Notes: generated by a model not told the origin, from the letters alone. 64,000 nt of DNA from an uncultured Lachnospiraceae bacterium (GCA_947576945.1 CANPTH010000002.1:1-64000), one strand, 5' to 3'. Shown: positions 45,303-53,703, counted from the stretch's first letter. Numbers and translations are program-made.

Positions 45303-46487
45303 TCACTCTCTTATTTTCATCTCATACATTCCCGATATCCCGTATCCGCTCGCATTTTCTTCCGCCATCTGATGATTCAGGACATCTATATTAATCTGAT
45401 TGGGCAGAAACGTAATGTGCAGCGTCCCCGTTCCTCCCCAGCCGTCATCCGTAAAATCATAAAATAATTCACCATTCTGGATTGTTCCGGTAATCTCGTC
45501 CACCGAAGCGATCCGCTGCGTCATTCCCTGTTCCGTAAACAGACTTCCGGAAAATTCATTGCCGTTGGTGATCTGACAGGTAAGCTCATTCCTGCTGACA
45601 GGAGCAGTTTCTTCATATGCCGCTACATAGCCGGTACTCACCCGCCATTTGCCCGAGTAGCTCTCGTAATCCGTGAGCTGCCCGTTTCCGCCGGTCAACT
45701 GGATCAGTCGTTTTACGTCTTTTGCCAGCACATTGCTCTCCCACGGAAGATAGTCGTTTATTTTATCGCTGAACCCCTCGTTGTAAGTAAAGTGATCTCC
45801 ATAATCTTCATAGATCCGCACCACCACATGCGGAATCGCGCCCTGAGGCCCTGCCCCTGTCATATATTCCGCTCCTATGACGACATCCTCTTTTCCGTCG
45901 GCATTCGTATCTGTAAACACCACAAACTTCACATCATAATACATACCATAATCACTGGTATCCTCCGTACCGATATACGGAAACTGATACAGGATCTCTT
46001 CACCTCTCAATAAATAAAACGTCACATCTTCCAACGGGTTTTCACCGGAATGATCAGGTTCATAAGATACAAACCGTACTTCTCCCCAGTCATTCAACAC
46101 CACTTGAAAAGACTGCTCTTCCAGGATTCTGCCCGCATCCAGCCTGCCCGGCAGCCGACCACCAGATTCTCCGCCCGGTGACTGCTGTGGCAGCTGCCCC
46201 TGCCTGTCTGATCGCTCCGCCTGCTCTGACTGACCCTGCTGGCCTGACTGATCCTGCTCTTCCGCCTGATCCTGATGGCCGGACTGTCCTGACTGCTCCG
46301 GCTGTTCTTCTGATCCTGCTTCCGCTCTGTCCTGCTCTTCTATATTCTGTTGTAACTGCAAAGCGTCATCCTTCTCTGTGTCCTCAGTCCGACTCTCTAT
46401 ATCGCTCCCGCCGCATCCTGCAAGCAGCATGACCGCTGCCGCGATTCCCACTGTACCTTTAATGCTCTTTTTGCTCCTGTAATTCAT
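45303..46487 (-). CDS. lipoprotein co-encoded with the second BlaI-BlaR1 system
   Basis: A 394-residue predicted lipoprotein. The signal sequence ends in LLAGCGGS (Cys25). A 90-residue linker very rich in Gln, Glu, Asp and Ser (EQPEQSGQSGHQDQAEEQDQ) precedes a globular domain from about residue 130, with VKFVVFTDTNADGKEDVVIG, an EF-hand-like or integrin-like calcium loop. I do not recognise the domain family. It starts within the BlaI stop (ATGA, four-base overlap) and is followed by the BlaR1-type gene. It may be the signal-binding partner or the regulated product of the system. Confidence 0.75.
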   Translation of the reverse strand: MNYRSKKSIKGTVGIAAAVMLLAGCGGSDIESRTEDTEKDDALQLQQNIEEQDRAEAGSEEQPEQSGQSGHQDQAEEQDQSGQQGQSEQAERSDRQGQLPQQSPGGESGGRLPGRLDAGRILEEQSFQVVLNDWGEVRFVSYEPDHSGENPLEDVTFYLLRGEEILYQFPYIGTEDTSDYGMYYDVKFVVFTDTNADGKEDVVIGAEYMTGAGPQGAIPHVVVRIYEDYGDHFTYNEGFSDKINDYLPWESNVLAKDVKRLIQLTGGNGQLTDYESYSGKWRVSTGYVAAYEETAPVSRNELTCQITNGNEFSGSLFTEQGMTQRIASVDEITGTIQNGELFYDFTDDGWGGTGTLHITFLPNQINIDVLNHQMAEENASGYGISGMYEMKIRE

Positions 46488-46870
46488 TTCTGTTTCCCGC
46501 GTTCCTTTCTTTTCTCGCTGATATAGTCCTCCAGTTCTTTCAGTTCTTCGTCGGAAAGACTGTCGCCGTCATAAAGCGCCGCGATAAAATTTCTGGCGGA
46601 ATTCCTGTAGATACGCTTCAAAATACTTCTGCTCTCCGCCTGCATGTAACTTTCCCGGTCGATCAAAGCTATGTAGACATTGTTCTTTCCCGATTTCTGC
46701 ACAGCAAGAAATCCTTTCTCCTGTAATCTTGACAGAAAGGAAAGCACTGTCGTGGGCGAAAGCCTCCTGCCCTGATCCATCTGCGCTTCGATCTCAAACC
46801 TCGTCACCGGTTTATCCAAATCCCATATGATCATCATAATTTCCAGTTCTGAATCCGGTAGTCTTTTCAT
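46484..46870 (-). CDS. BlaI/MecI-family repressor, second system
   Basis: A 128-residue winged-helix repressor: LPDSELEIMMIIWDLDKPVTRFEIEAQ at the start, the recognition region LSPTTVLSFLSRLQEKGFL near residues 38-56, and the dimerisation tail LSDEELKELEDYI. Start 46870 follows AGGAGGA. It overlaps the lipoprotein gene by four bases. It probably represses its own operon at the two ATATTCGGCAA sites overlapping a near-consensus promoter upstream, and is relieved by cleavage by the BlaR1-type protease. Confidence 0.9.
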   Translation of the reverse strand: MKRLPDSELEIMMIIWDLDKPVTRFEIEAQMDQGRRLSPTTVLSFLSRLQEKGFLAVQKSGKNNVYIALIDRESYMQAESRSILKRIYRNSARNFIAALYDGDSLSDEELKELEDYISEKRKERGKQK

Positions 46871-46897
46871 TTCCTCCTCCTTTTTCTTGTTCTGCAT

Positions 46898-46946
46898 TTG
46901 CCGAATATCTGTTATATATTCTACGCTTGCCGAATATGTGTGTCAA
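46898..46946 (-). promoter_or_regulatory. promoter and direct-repeat operator of the second BlaI operon
   Basis: On the minus strand TTGACA (46941-46946), a 17-base spacer and TAGAAT (46918-46923) form a near-consensus promoter. ATATTCGGCAA occurs twice in the same orientation, at 46927-46937 inside the spacer and at 46898-46908 just after the -10, 29 bases apart. These are the obvious repressor targets. Confidence 0.7.
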
Positions 46947-46974
46947 CATATTTATACGTTGATCAACATCTTCC

Positions 46975-47003
46975 TTGCTTTCAGCGGAATTTTCGATTAG
47001 AAT
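46975..47003 (+). promoter_or_regulatory. promoter of the DUF3990-type gene
   Basis: TTGCTT, a 17-base spacer and TAGAAT lie 45 bases before the start codon at 47049. It is divergent from, and 28 bases away from, the BlaI operon promoter. Confidence 0.5.
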
Positions 47004-47048
47004 GAGGGAAATACCAGTCCGTAATGTTCAAAAAGAGGTGGCTCATTT

Positions 47049-47522
47049 ATGATCCTTTATCATGCCAGTAAAGAAATCGTCAAATTTCCAGAAATACGCA
47101 AAACAGCCTATACTAAGGATTTTTCATGGGGATTTTATTGCACCAGTTATTTTGAGCAGGCATTGCGTTGGGCAAATCGTGGCGTGGGAGACCCTGTTAT
47201 CAATTACTATACCTATGAGCCAGACGATAGTTTATCCGTGTTAAAATTTGACCGCATGACAGATGAGTGGCTGGATTTCATTGCCGGATGCAGAAGTGGT
47301 GAAACGCATCACTATGATGTTGTGGAAGGCCCAATGGCCAACGATACCATATGGAATTACGTGAATGATTTTCTTGCAGGCAGAATAAACCGCAGGCAGT
47401 TTTGGGTACTGGCAGAATTCAGATATCCGACCCATCAGATAAGCTTTCATACCTTATCGGCATTGAATTGTCTGACCTTTGACAGGAGTGAGATTATTTA
47501 TGACAGAAAAAGAAAAAAATGA
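47049..47522 (+). CDS. DUF3990 family, ADP-ribosyltransferase-like putative toxin
   Basis: A 157-residue protein matching the DUF3990 pattern: ILYHASKEIVKFPEI at the start, KDFSWGFYCTSYFEQALRWA near 24-43, YDVVEGPMANDT near 93-104 and a terminal HQISFHTLSALNCLTF. This family has been grouped with ADP-ribosyltransferases by fold; His5, Tyr30 and the late HQISF segment would correspond to the H-Y-[EQ] triad. ADP-ribosylation of a host target is therefore plausible but unproven. GAGGTGG precedes the ATG. It overlaps the next gene by 23 bases, the usual toxin-antitoxin arrangement. The gene is AT-rich relative to its surroundings. Confidence 0.8.
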   Translation: MILYHASKEIVKFPEIRKTAYTKDFSWGFYCTSYFEQALRWANRGVGDPVINYYTYEPDDSLSVLKFDRMTDEWLDFIAGCRSGETHHYDVVEGPMANDTIWNYVNDFLAGRINRRQFWVLAEFRYPTHQISFHTLSALNCLTFDRSEIIYDRKRKK

Positions 47523-47943
47523 TTATTTTTATGTCTGCTCTCTAATCGAATACACAGCACGCCAGACCAAAAACAAACGTCGTGTTATCGTAGAAGCATT
47601 AGGAAAAACAGGGATTGAAAAACAGCTTAATGACGCCGAAGTAAATCACTGTCTTTCCTTCGAGCAGGTAAGCGATGAACTGATCGCGCAATATAAGATC
47701 GCAGACGGCGATTTCGATACGATCACAGACTGCAAATATACCGTTCCAGGTTTTATGGACATCGGGAAACTATACAGCATTATGATTGAGGATTGTGCAG
47801 AGTCCGGTAAAGAAGTGGATGAATTGATGAAACTCTTTTCTTCCTTTATCAGTGACGAAATATCTGATTTCCAAACAGATGTTTATTATCAAAATCCCAG
47901 CTATCTGGAATGCTCCTATAGAGCTGGATATTTACTGGATTGA
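47500..47943 (+). CDS. partner protein of the DUF3990 gene, putative antitoxin
   Basis: A 147-residue acidic protein starting MTEKEKNDYFYVCSLIEY, with a GGAG site eleven bases upstream inside the preceding gene. The first 70 residues, including LNDAEVNHCLSFEQVSDEL, resemble the short DUF3791-type proteins I associate with DUF3990 genes. The rest (DFDTITDCKYTVPGFMDIGK, FISDEISDFQTDVYYQNPSY) is a separate helical part. Translational overlap and invariant pairing suggest that it neutralises or assists the DUF3990 protein; this is inference. It has no DNA-binding motif that I can see. Confidence 0.65.
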   Translation: MTEKEKNDYFYVCSLIEYTARQTKNKRRVIVEALGKTGIEKQLNDAEVNHCLSFEQVSDELIAQYKIADGDFDTITDCKYTVPGFMDIGKLYSIMIEDCAESGKEVDELMKLFSSFISDEISDFQTDVYYQNPSYLECSYRAGYLLD

Positions 47944-48028
47944 AAATTTAAGAAAAAACTTCACAGACCATCTTCCCGGACTCTAATTTCTGTAAATCCA
48001 TAAAACCTGCAGCAACGTTTCTGCTGTC

Positions 48029-49327
48029 TTAACTGAAAAACGCCCGCGCAAACCGTTCCAGCGCCTCCTGGTCCTTCGCCCCCATCATCTCACAGGATGA
48101 ATGCATGGCCAGCAGGCCCACACCCAGATCCGCCGTCTTCATGGGCAGATGGGAAGAAATGATAGAACCGATCGTCCCGCCGCCCCTTGTATTGGAATGC
48201 TTCACAAAACGCTGATAAGGAATCTCCTTCTCTTCGCAGAGCGCCATCACTGCGCCAAGGATCTCCGGATCCCAGGAATAGCTCTGGTTGCTGGCCGTCT
48301 TTAACACAAATCCCTGATTGAGTACCGGATAATTGGTAATATCCTGGCTACCCGGATAGTTCGGATGGTAAGCGTGGGCAACATCTACAGAAAGCATCAT
48401 GCCATCTGTGATATCCGCCATGCAGTCTACCACGCTTTTGCCAAAAGCCTGCCATATTTTCTGGATGATAACGGCCGGCAGCTGGGAATCCGCCCCCTGC
48501 TTGCTGAGACTGCCGATCTCCTCATTGTCAAAAAGGCATACCAGATTCACCCGGTCTGTATTCCCGCTCTCGATCAGGCCATGCACCAGCGCACAGACGG
48601 AAGTGATGTCGTCAAGCCGCGGCGCACAGATAAATTCGCCCGTGATGCCCGCCTGATAAGGCTGCCCGGTATTGTAGACACACAGGTCATAATCCAGAAT
48701 GTCCTCCTTCTTAAGATCGAATCTCTCCGCCAGCAGTTCCATAAATGTAGTTTCCTTGTTCAGTTCCTCCCCAATAGTGCCCAGCAGCGGCAGAAGATGC
48801 TTCTGGTTGTCGATAGGTACGCCCTTCTCATTCACTTCCCGGTTCATATGCACTGCCAGATTCGGCAGATACAGCACCGGTTCCTTGAAATCCACCAGCT
48901 GGCTTACCGGCCTGTCGTAACGCTCCCCGCGGGTCACCACCCTGCCGGCCAGGGAGAGCGGCCTGTCAAAGAACGTATTCAGAATCGGTCCGCCGTACAC
49001 TTCCGTATTTAACTGCATATATCCCTGGGTGAAGATCTCCGGCTTGGGCTTGATCTTGATCGCCGGGAAATCCGTGTGAGCGCCGCCGATGTGGATCCCA
49101 TTCGCCAGCTCACACGCGCTGCCGATCGTAAACGCATAGAGCGTCGTGCCAAAAGGCATACAGAAGTATCGCCCGCCCTTCTCCAGCTTCCATGTCTCTT
49201 TCAGCGCCAGCTCTGTAAATCCGGCTTCCAAAAGAACCTGCCTGCTGTGGGCAGCTACATGATAGGCCGATACACCGGCGCTCAGATACGAAAATAAATT
49301 TGTGACTTCCTTTGACAGTTGCTGCAT
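48029..49327 (-). CDS. apeB: M18 family aminopeptidase
   Basis: A 432-residue cytosolic zinc aminopeptidase of the aspartyl-aminopeptidase (M18) family. Metal and catalytic motifs are GGAHTDFPAIKIKP near residue 80-93, CLFDNEEIGSLSKQGADS near 265-280 and KHSNTRGGGTIGSI near 380-393. The length is normal. It trims N-terminal residues from peptides in the cytosol. It appears to be a single-gene unit, its neighbours being the DUF3990 pair and toxin remnants. The ATG at 49327 follows an AAGGGAG site. Confidence 0.92.
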   Translation of the reverse strand: MQQLSKEVTNLFSYLSAGVSAYHVAAHSRQVLLEAGFTELALKETWKLEKGGRYFCMPFGTTLYAFTIGSACELANGIHIGGAHTDFPAIKIKPKPEIFTQGYMQLNTEVYGGPILNTFFDRPLSLAGRVVTRGERYDRPVSQLVDFKEPVLYLPNLAVHMNREVNEKGVPIDNQKHLLPLLGTIGEELNKETTFMELLAERFDLKKEDILDYDLCVYNTGQPYQAGITGEFICAPRLDDITSVCALVHGLIESGNTDRVNLVCLFDNEEIGSLSKQGADSQLPAVIIQKIWQAFGKSVVDCMADITDGMMLSVDVAHAYHPNYPGSQDITNYPVLNQGFVLKTASNQSYSWDPEILGAVMALCEEKEIPYQRFVKHSNTRGGGTIGSIISSHLPMKTADLGVGLLAMHSSCEMMGAKDQEALERFARAFFS

Positions 49328-49392
49328 TGTATAAACTCCCTTCTATCTCATCATTGCATATTGATTTTCCTGTATTAACATACCCTATTCTT

Positions 49393-49665
49393 CTACTCCA
49401 TCTTAAGTCCCAGACACTTTGCCCTTTTACAGAAACTTTGATACTGCCTGTCACGGTTGCTGATCAGGAAATCCACGATCCACATTTTATAAATGCTCTC
49501 CCCGTCAATCTCCATCATCCGGGCATCCGCATCAATGTCGTTGACATTGCAGTAAGAGACGAACTCCATCCCGGTCAGGACAGCCTCCCTCTCCGTCGTC
49601 ATACAGGGACACATACACACATACTGATCCTCATTCTTACGGACGGCAAGCAGAGACTGGGACAT
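49393..49665 (-). pseudogene. fragment resembling a HipA-like kinase
   Basis: Ninety codons whose last part, MEIDGESIYKMWIVDFLISN followed by RDRQ, resembles the active-site region of HipA/CtkA-type kinases, where DFLI-NRDRHG normally continues into a metal-binding segment. Here the histidine is replaced by glutamine and the protein ends about 18 residues later, so catalytic parts are missing. The start has only a weak ribosome site. It looks like a remnant adjoining the zeta-toxin remnant. The assignment is tentative. Confidence 0.45.
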
Positions 49666-49719
49666 ATCAGTTGTCCTGACTTCTACTCATTTTCCTGAAG
49701 CAAACGCCTGAACCAGCTG

Positions 49720-49918
49720 TCACTCACCATGGCCTCCACGTCTGACACGATCAGCCACTCTCTTAATCGCAATCTCCACGTTCTCTACTCCTACAAAATA
49801 CATATCCACAAAATATCCTGATGCTTTCGCTTTCTTGATCGGCAACATTTTCATTCAAATGATATAATGTAGATTTACCTGCTCCATTCACACCTGCAAA
49901 TATAATATACTTTTTCAT
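49720..49918 (-). pseudogene. zeta-toxin-like kinase, internally deleted and frameshifted
   Basis: Starting at 49918 the sequence reads MKKYIIFAGVNGAGKSTLY, the P-loop start of zeta-type kinases, but the frame stops after 51 codons. In another frame of the same stretch it continues as GYFVDMYFVGVENVEIAIKR and VADRVRRGGHGE to a stop at 49720, matching the later part of such proteins. About 100 middle codons and the C-terminus are missing. The gene starts one base after the putative antitoxin stop, preserving the toxin-antitoxin order. Confidence 0.7.
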
Positions 49919-49919
49919 G

Positions 49920-50117
49920 CTAGAAGCCCCCTTTTTCAATGAGTTCCCTTTGCTTTTCTGCCAAAAAGAAATCAGAGATATGAACTGCAAATCTACGCTC
50001 TTCGTCGTTTTCTATTCTTTCAATAAGTTTTCCGGAAACAAAACCATTGTATTCCTGATCCAATCTTCTGCATTCATTATAAATCCTGCGTAATTCTTCA
50101 TTTATTTCCACAGCCAT
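49920..50117 (-). CDS. small putative antitoxin of the degraded zeta-like system
   Basis: A 65-residue acidic helical protein (MAVEINEELRRIYNECRRLD at the start, FFLAEKQRELIEKGGF at the end). It precedes the zeta-like remnant by one base, so it is probably the antitoxin of that pair, now without a working toxin. The start at 50117 is preceded by AAAGGA; an adjacent ATG three bases earlier is possible. A TTGTGG-17-TATACT promoter lies about 90 bases upstream. Confidence 0.6.
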   Translation of the reverse strand: MAVEINEELRRIYNECRRLDQEYNGFVSGKLIERIENDEERRFAVHISDFFLAEKQRELIEKGGF

Positions 50118-50148
50118 CATCCTTTCTTTTTGGTATATAAACACATAT

Positions 50149-50204
50149 TACCCTCAGTGAACAAAGGAATACACGACCGTGTGTACCTTTGTTCACTGAG
50201 GGTA
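50149..50204. repeat. inverted-repeat element, copy 2
   Basis: Perfect 19-bp arms TACCCTCAGTGAACAAAGG (50149-50167) and CCTTTGTTCACTGAGGGTA (50186-50204) enclose 18 bases with an inner ACACG/CGTGT dyad. The arms and the AATACACG loop start match the copy at 11820-11868. It lies between the putative antitoxin gene and its promoter. Confidence 0.85.
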
Positions 50205-50232
50205 GTATACACAAAAAAACTCCAAACCACAA
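50204..50232 (-). promoter_or_regulatory. promoter reading toward the antitoxin gene
   Basis: TTGTGG (50227-50232), a 17-base spacer and TATACT (50204-50209) on the minus strand. The same hexamers, spacer length and spacer text TTTTTGTG recur at 62558-62586. The element overlaps the terminator at 50215-50254. Confidence 0.55.
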
Positions 50233-50254
50233 CCATATCGTGCCCTGGAGTTTT
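50215..50254 (-). terminator. terminator of the GH3-kinase-regulator operon
   Basis: On the minus strand AAAACTCCA pairs with TGGAGTTTTT around about 20 bases, followed by a T-run, 130 bases after the response-regulator stop. Confidence 0.65.
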
Positions 50255-50286
50255 CCTCGTTCATAACATGATGCCAGGGTCAAAAG

Positions 50287-50321
50287 GTCATGTATGACAT
50301 GCTTGCGTGACCATACATGAC
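50287..50321. repeat. hairpin GTCATGTATG / CATACATGAC
   Basis: Perfect 10-bp arms separated by 15 bases in the 268-base gap between the antitoxin and response-regulator genes. Possibly an additional transcript-end hairpin or a palindromic repeat. No coding sequence is seen in this gap. Confidence 0.55.
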
Positions 50322-50384
50322 TTTGAGACCCACAAAAACATGAAAAAGCAGCCCAATAGGGCGGATTTTGAATGTTTTTAGAAT

Positions 50385-51953
50385 TCAACTCTGCTTCCTG
50401 AGCCGTTCCCGGTATTCCATGGGAGACATGCCTTCCATATCCCGAAATACTTTGGAAAAATAGGAGAAATTACTATAGCCTGTCTGCAGCGCCACATTCT
50501 TCACCGACATATCGCTCTTAAGCAGCCTTTTCGCCTTTTCCATGCGTTTCTCCAGCATATACTGCGCCAGAGAACGCCCTGTCTCCCTTTTAAACGTGCG
50601 GGACAGATAGTCCGGACTGACATAGACAAGATCCACCAGATCATTGCGCGTGATATCCTCACAGTAATGCTCGTCCACATACTGCAGGACCATGCTCATC
50701 AGGGAGGAGGGCTGCTCCAGTCTCTCTTTATGCCAGAAGACCTGTTCCAGCATAAAGTCGCAGTACCGGCACATGTCCTGCATGGAGTTACACGCTCTCT
50801 GGTAGAGGGTTTCCGCCTGTCTGCCCGCAAACGCCTTATGTGCCTGTATCCCCGCTCCGCGCAGAAAGGAATAAAACATCTGCGTCACATCCTGCCGGAA
50901 GGCCTGCGCACCCTGCCAGGAGGCACCGCCTGCGACCCTGCACTCCACATAACCGTGTATATCCGTCCGCAGCTGCTCCTTCTGCCCTTCCTTCAACAAA
51001 CTTTCCCAGATGGAGATGTCCGGCGTCTCATAGATATACGGTGCAGGGCTGTATTCTTCCAGATACCATATCGCTCCGCCGTCTTCCAATACATTCTCCA
51101 TCATCTCCCGCATCTTGACAAACTGCCCTGACAGCTCCGCCTCCCGACAGATCATGCCGATCGCACAGATTGCCTCAAAATGTATTTTCTCCCGGCAGAC
51201 TTCCTTCACTTTCTCCATACATTCTTCCACCGCCCCCATATTGGGCGCCGCTATCCCGCTGAAACGACAGACCATAAACCATACGCCCTCCGGCGTGCCA
51301 AAAGCGCTTTCCAGCCGGAAGCAGGTCGTATCCAGCAGTTCAAACAACACGTTTTTCAGCACATATTCAAACATATCCGTGCCCCATAATTCTTCCACCT
51401 CGGACAGGGACACCGCTTTCAGAGACGCCAGCGTAAACAGATCCTGTTCCCCGTATCCCAGCCTGCGCAGTGCTTCTTCTCCCTGCACCGCATTCCCCAG
51501 AAGCCTCCTCTGCCAGAAAAGGTCTTTCGCCTCCCTGCCGGTGTCCAGCCAGTACCGTCTCGCCTGCTCGTCCTGTTTCTCCTTTTCCGCCCGCTCCATG
51601 GCAAGCCGTACCGTCCGGCACAGCTGCTTTTCCTCGATCGGCTTTAGCATATATTCCATGCTGTCCAGACGGATGGCCTGTCTCGCATAGGAAAAATCCG
51701 CGTAATTCGTCAGAAAGATACACTGCACGTTCAGCGCCTCCGCCCGCACCCACGACAGCAGGTCAAGGCCCGAGCCGCCGGGCATCTCGATATCACAGAG
51801 CATGATCTGCACGGAGACGGTCTTAAGAACCTTCTTCGCCTCTGCAATACAGGTGGCAATATAGATCTTCTCGATCTCCGGAACCGTCCGCTCCAGCGCT
51901 TCCTTTACTTCCTGTAATATCAGATTGTCATCATCCGTCAGTAAGATATTCAT
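50385..51953 (-). CDS. YesN-type AraC-family response regulator of the sugar operon
   Basis: A 522-residue regulator. The receiver has TDDDN at 6-10 and Asp54 in IMLCDIEMPG, followed by a long middle domain (about 130-410) and two C-terminal AraC helix-turn-helix motifs (ITRNDLVDLVYVSPDYLSRT and SVKNVALQTGYSNFSYFSKV). Start 51953 has AAGGAG seven bases upstream, placed inside the end of the kinase gene. It is the last gene of the six-gene operon and probably activates that operon's promoter near 59850. Confidence 0.9.
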   Translation of the reverse strand: MNILLTDDDNLILQEVKEALERTVPEIEKIYIATCIAEAKKVLKTVSVQIMLCDIEMPGGSGLDLLSWVRAEALNVQCIFLTNYADFSYARQAIRLDSMEYMLKPIEEKQLCRTVRLAMERAEKEKQDEQARRYWLDTGREAKDLFWQRRLLGNAVQGEEALRRLGYGEQDLFTLASLKAVSLSEVEELWGTDMFEYVLKNVLFELLDTTCFRLESAFGTPEGVWFMVCRFSGIAAPNMGAVEECMEKVKEVCREKIHFEAICAIGMICREAELSGQFVKMREMMENVLEDGGAIWYLEEYSPAPYIYETPDISIWESLLKEGQKEQLRTDIHGYVECRVAGGASWQGAQAFRQDVTQMFYSFLRGAGIQAHKAFAGRQAETLYQRACNSMQDMCRYCDFMLEQVFWHKERLEQPSSLMSMVLQYVDEHYCEDITRNDLVDLVYVSPDYLSRTFKRETGRSLAQYMLEKRMEKAKRLLKSDMSVKNVALQTGYSNFSYFSKVFRDMEGMSPMEYRERLRKQS

Positions 51954-51954
51954 T

Positions 51955-53703
51955 TCAATCTCCTTGGCCGCTTTCCTGTCCTGTCTGCTGAAACTGCATC
52001 GGCACCCGGATCTCCGCCACCGCACCACCCATGGGACTGTTATAAAACCGCGCTTTGGCCTGTTCCCCATAGGTGTACTGCAGCCGCGCCCGGATATTCG
52101 CGATACCGATATGGCTGCCTTCGCTCTGATCCAGATCCTTCCCCTGTTCCCAGATCCGGATGTATTCCTCCGGATATCCTCTGCCGTTATCACTGACATT
52201 GATACACAGCAAACCGCCCTCCGGCAGCACTTCCACAGTCACGGATATTTCCAGGAGCCGTTCCGGCAGTTTGCCGTATTTATAGGAATTCTCCACCAGC
52301 GTCTGTATCATCAGCGGCGGCAGCACACAGTCCCCGGCCTTTTCATCCACATAGATATCCGCCTCCACTTCATCCGGATACCGCAGCTTCATGATCTCGA
52401 AATAGTCATTCACATGCTCGATCGATTCCGATACCCTGACCGCATCCATACCCGCGCTGAACAGATACCGCAGATAACGGATCGATGCCATACACATTCC
52501 CTGCGCCTCCGCCACTCTGCCCACCTGCAGAAGACGATGGATCTGACTTAGATTGTTCAGGAAAAAATGGGGCTTAAGCTGCAGTTTCATATTATCCATT
52601 TCCAGTTTCTGACGCTGCAGTTTTTCCTCATAAATATCAATCTTCAAGGCGCCGATCTGATGAACGAACCGCCTGAACTGCTCGTTGATCTGCTCCAGTT
52701 CATGGATATCGCTGACTGTCAGTTCACCGTTTTCCGCCTCATGATCCGCATAATCCAGAAGTCCTTTCACAAACTTCTGCACCGGCGCTATGATCCGGCT
52801 TCTCGTGTATACCGTCATCAGTACGAATGCCCCCAGAGTGACCATCACCATAAAAAGGACGACCGCCTGCAGAATCAGGATCCTCTGAAAACCGCCATAC
52901 CCCCGCATCACCACCGCTATGGAAATATCAAGCACCGCAGAATCTTCCTTCACGATCTGTATCCGTCCGGCGGGCCATCTGCGCCAGGCGCCGCCCGCCG
53001 CCAGCATCTCTTCATCCAGCCTCCAGGCGTTCGCCGTCTCCTGCCCGGACAGGATCTCCCCGTCGCCGTGCAGCAGAAGCACCTGATACTCCTCGTCCTG
53101 GTAGACCTGCCGCAGCGCGTCGATCAGATGATCCGCCGGCACATAACAGGCAATCCAGACGTCGTTGTAACAGTAGGCCCGCAGCATATAATAGACGTCG
53201 TCATGAGAAAAGGAGATCCACTGCTGCAGATCCGTCTTCAGTTCTTCCCGTCCGGTAACCTCCTCGATCACCCGATCCAGAATGCCCCGCTCCTTCTCAT
53301 CCTGCATATCGACCCACGGTCTCCCCAGTACCTCCCCCGTCTTTTCAAAATAAAAAAAGGGATGATATACCTCCCGGTTTCCGAAGGAATAGGTGAGCCT
53401 GTCGATCAGATTTCCTTTCGCGTAGATCTTTTCCCGTTCACTCCCGTGCTGCGCTGCCGCCGTGGCATCCATATTTTCCATCAAAAGGCGCCGCATATCA
53501 TACCCGACCCTGTCACACTCCTCATAGACAAGCGAAGTGTGCAGGGAGGTCAGCATCCGCATCTGCTCCGTCGTCTCCTGCCCGATCTTTCTGACGGAAA
53601 TGCCGCTCACCGCAAGGTCAAGCAGCGCTACGATAAGAAGCGCTGCAAACATGGCCCTCTGTCTGGCGGCAAAGCTGTATTCGTGCTGTTTTCTTCTCCG
53701 CAA
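51955..53703 (-). CDS. YesM-type sensor histidine kinase of the sugar operon
   Basis: A membrane kinase of 582 residues. One membrane helix lies near residues 18-35 and a second near 275-300, with an external sensor between them. A HAMP-like segment follows, then the phospho-histidine block MKLQLKPHFFLNNLSQIHRL and the ATPase region with NSYKYGKLPE and VSDNGRGYPEE. There is no good ATG. I propose the TTG at 53703, six bases after GGGAGGGAC, which leaves a short basic N-terminus before the first helix; a longer form from a TTG at 53790 is possible. It ends one base before the regulator ATG. Confidence 0.82.
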   Translation of the reverse strand: MRRRKQHEYSFAARQRAMFAALLIVALLDLAVSGISVRKIGQETTEQMRMLTSLHTSLVYEECDRVGYDMRRLLMENMDATAAAQHGSEREKIYAKGNLIDRLTYSFGNREVYHPFFYFEKTGEVLGRPWVDMQDEKERGILDRVIEEVTGREELKTDLQQWISFSHDDVYYMLRAYCYNDVWIACYVPADHLIDALRQVYQDEEYQVLLLHGDGEILSGQETANAWRLDEEMLAAGGAWRRWPAGRIQIVKEDSAVLDISIAVVMRGYGGFQRILILQAVVLFMVMVTLGAFVLMTVYTRSRIIAPVQKFVKGLLDYADHEAENGELTVSDIHELEQINEQFRRFVHQIGALKIDIYEEKLQRQKLEMDNMKLQLKPHFFLNNLSQIHRLLQVGRVAEAQGMCMASIRYLRYLFSAGMDAVRVSESIEHVNDYFEIMKLRYPDEVEADIYVDEKAGDCVLPPLMIQTLVENSYKYGKLPERLLEISVTVEVLPEGGLLCINVSDNGRGYPEEYIRIWEQGKDLDQSEGSHIGIANIRARLQYTYGEQAKARFYNSPMGGAVAEIRVPMQFQQTGQESGQGD

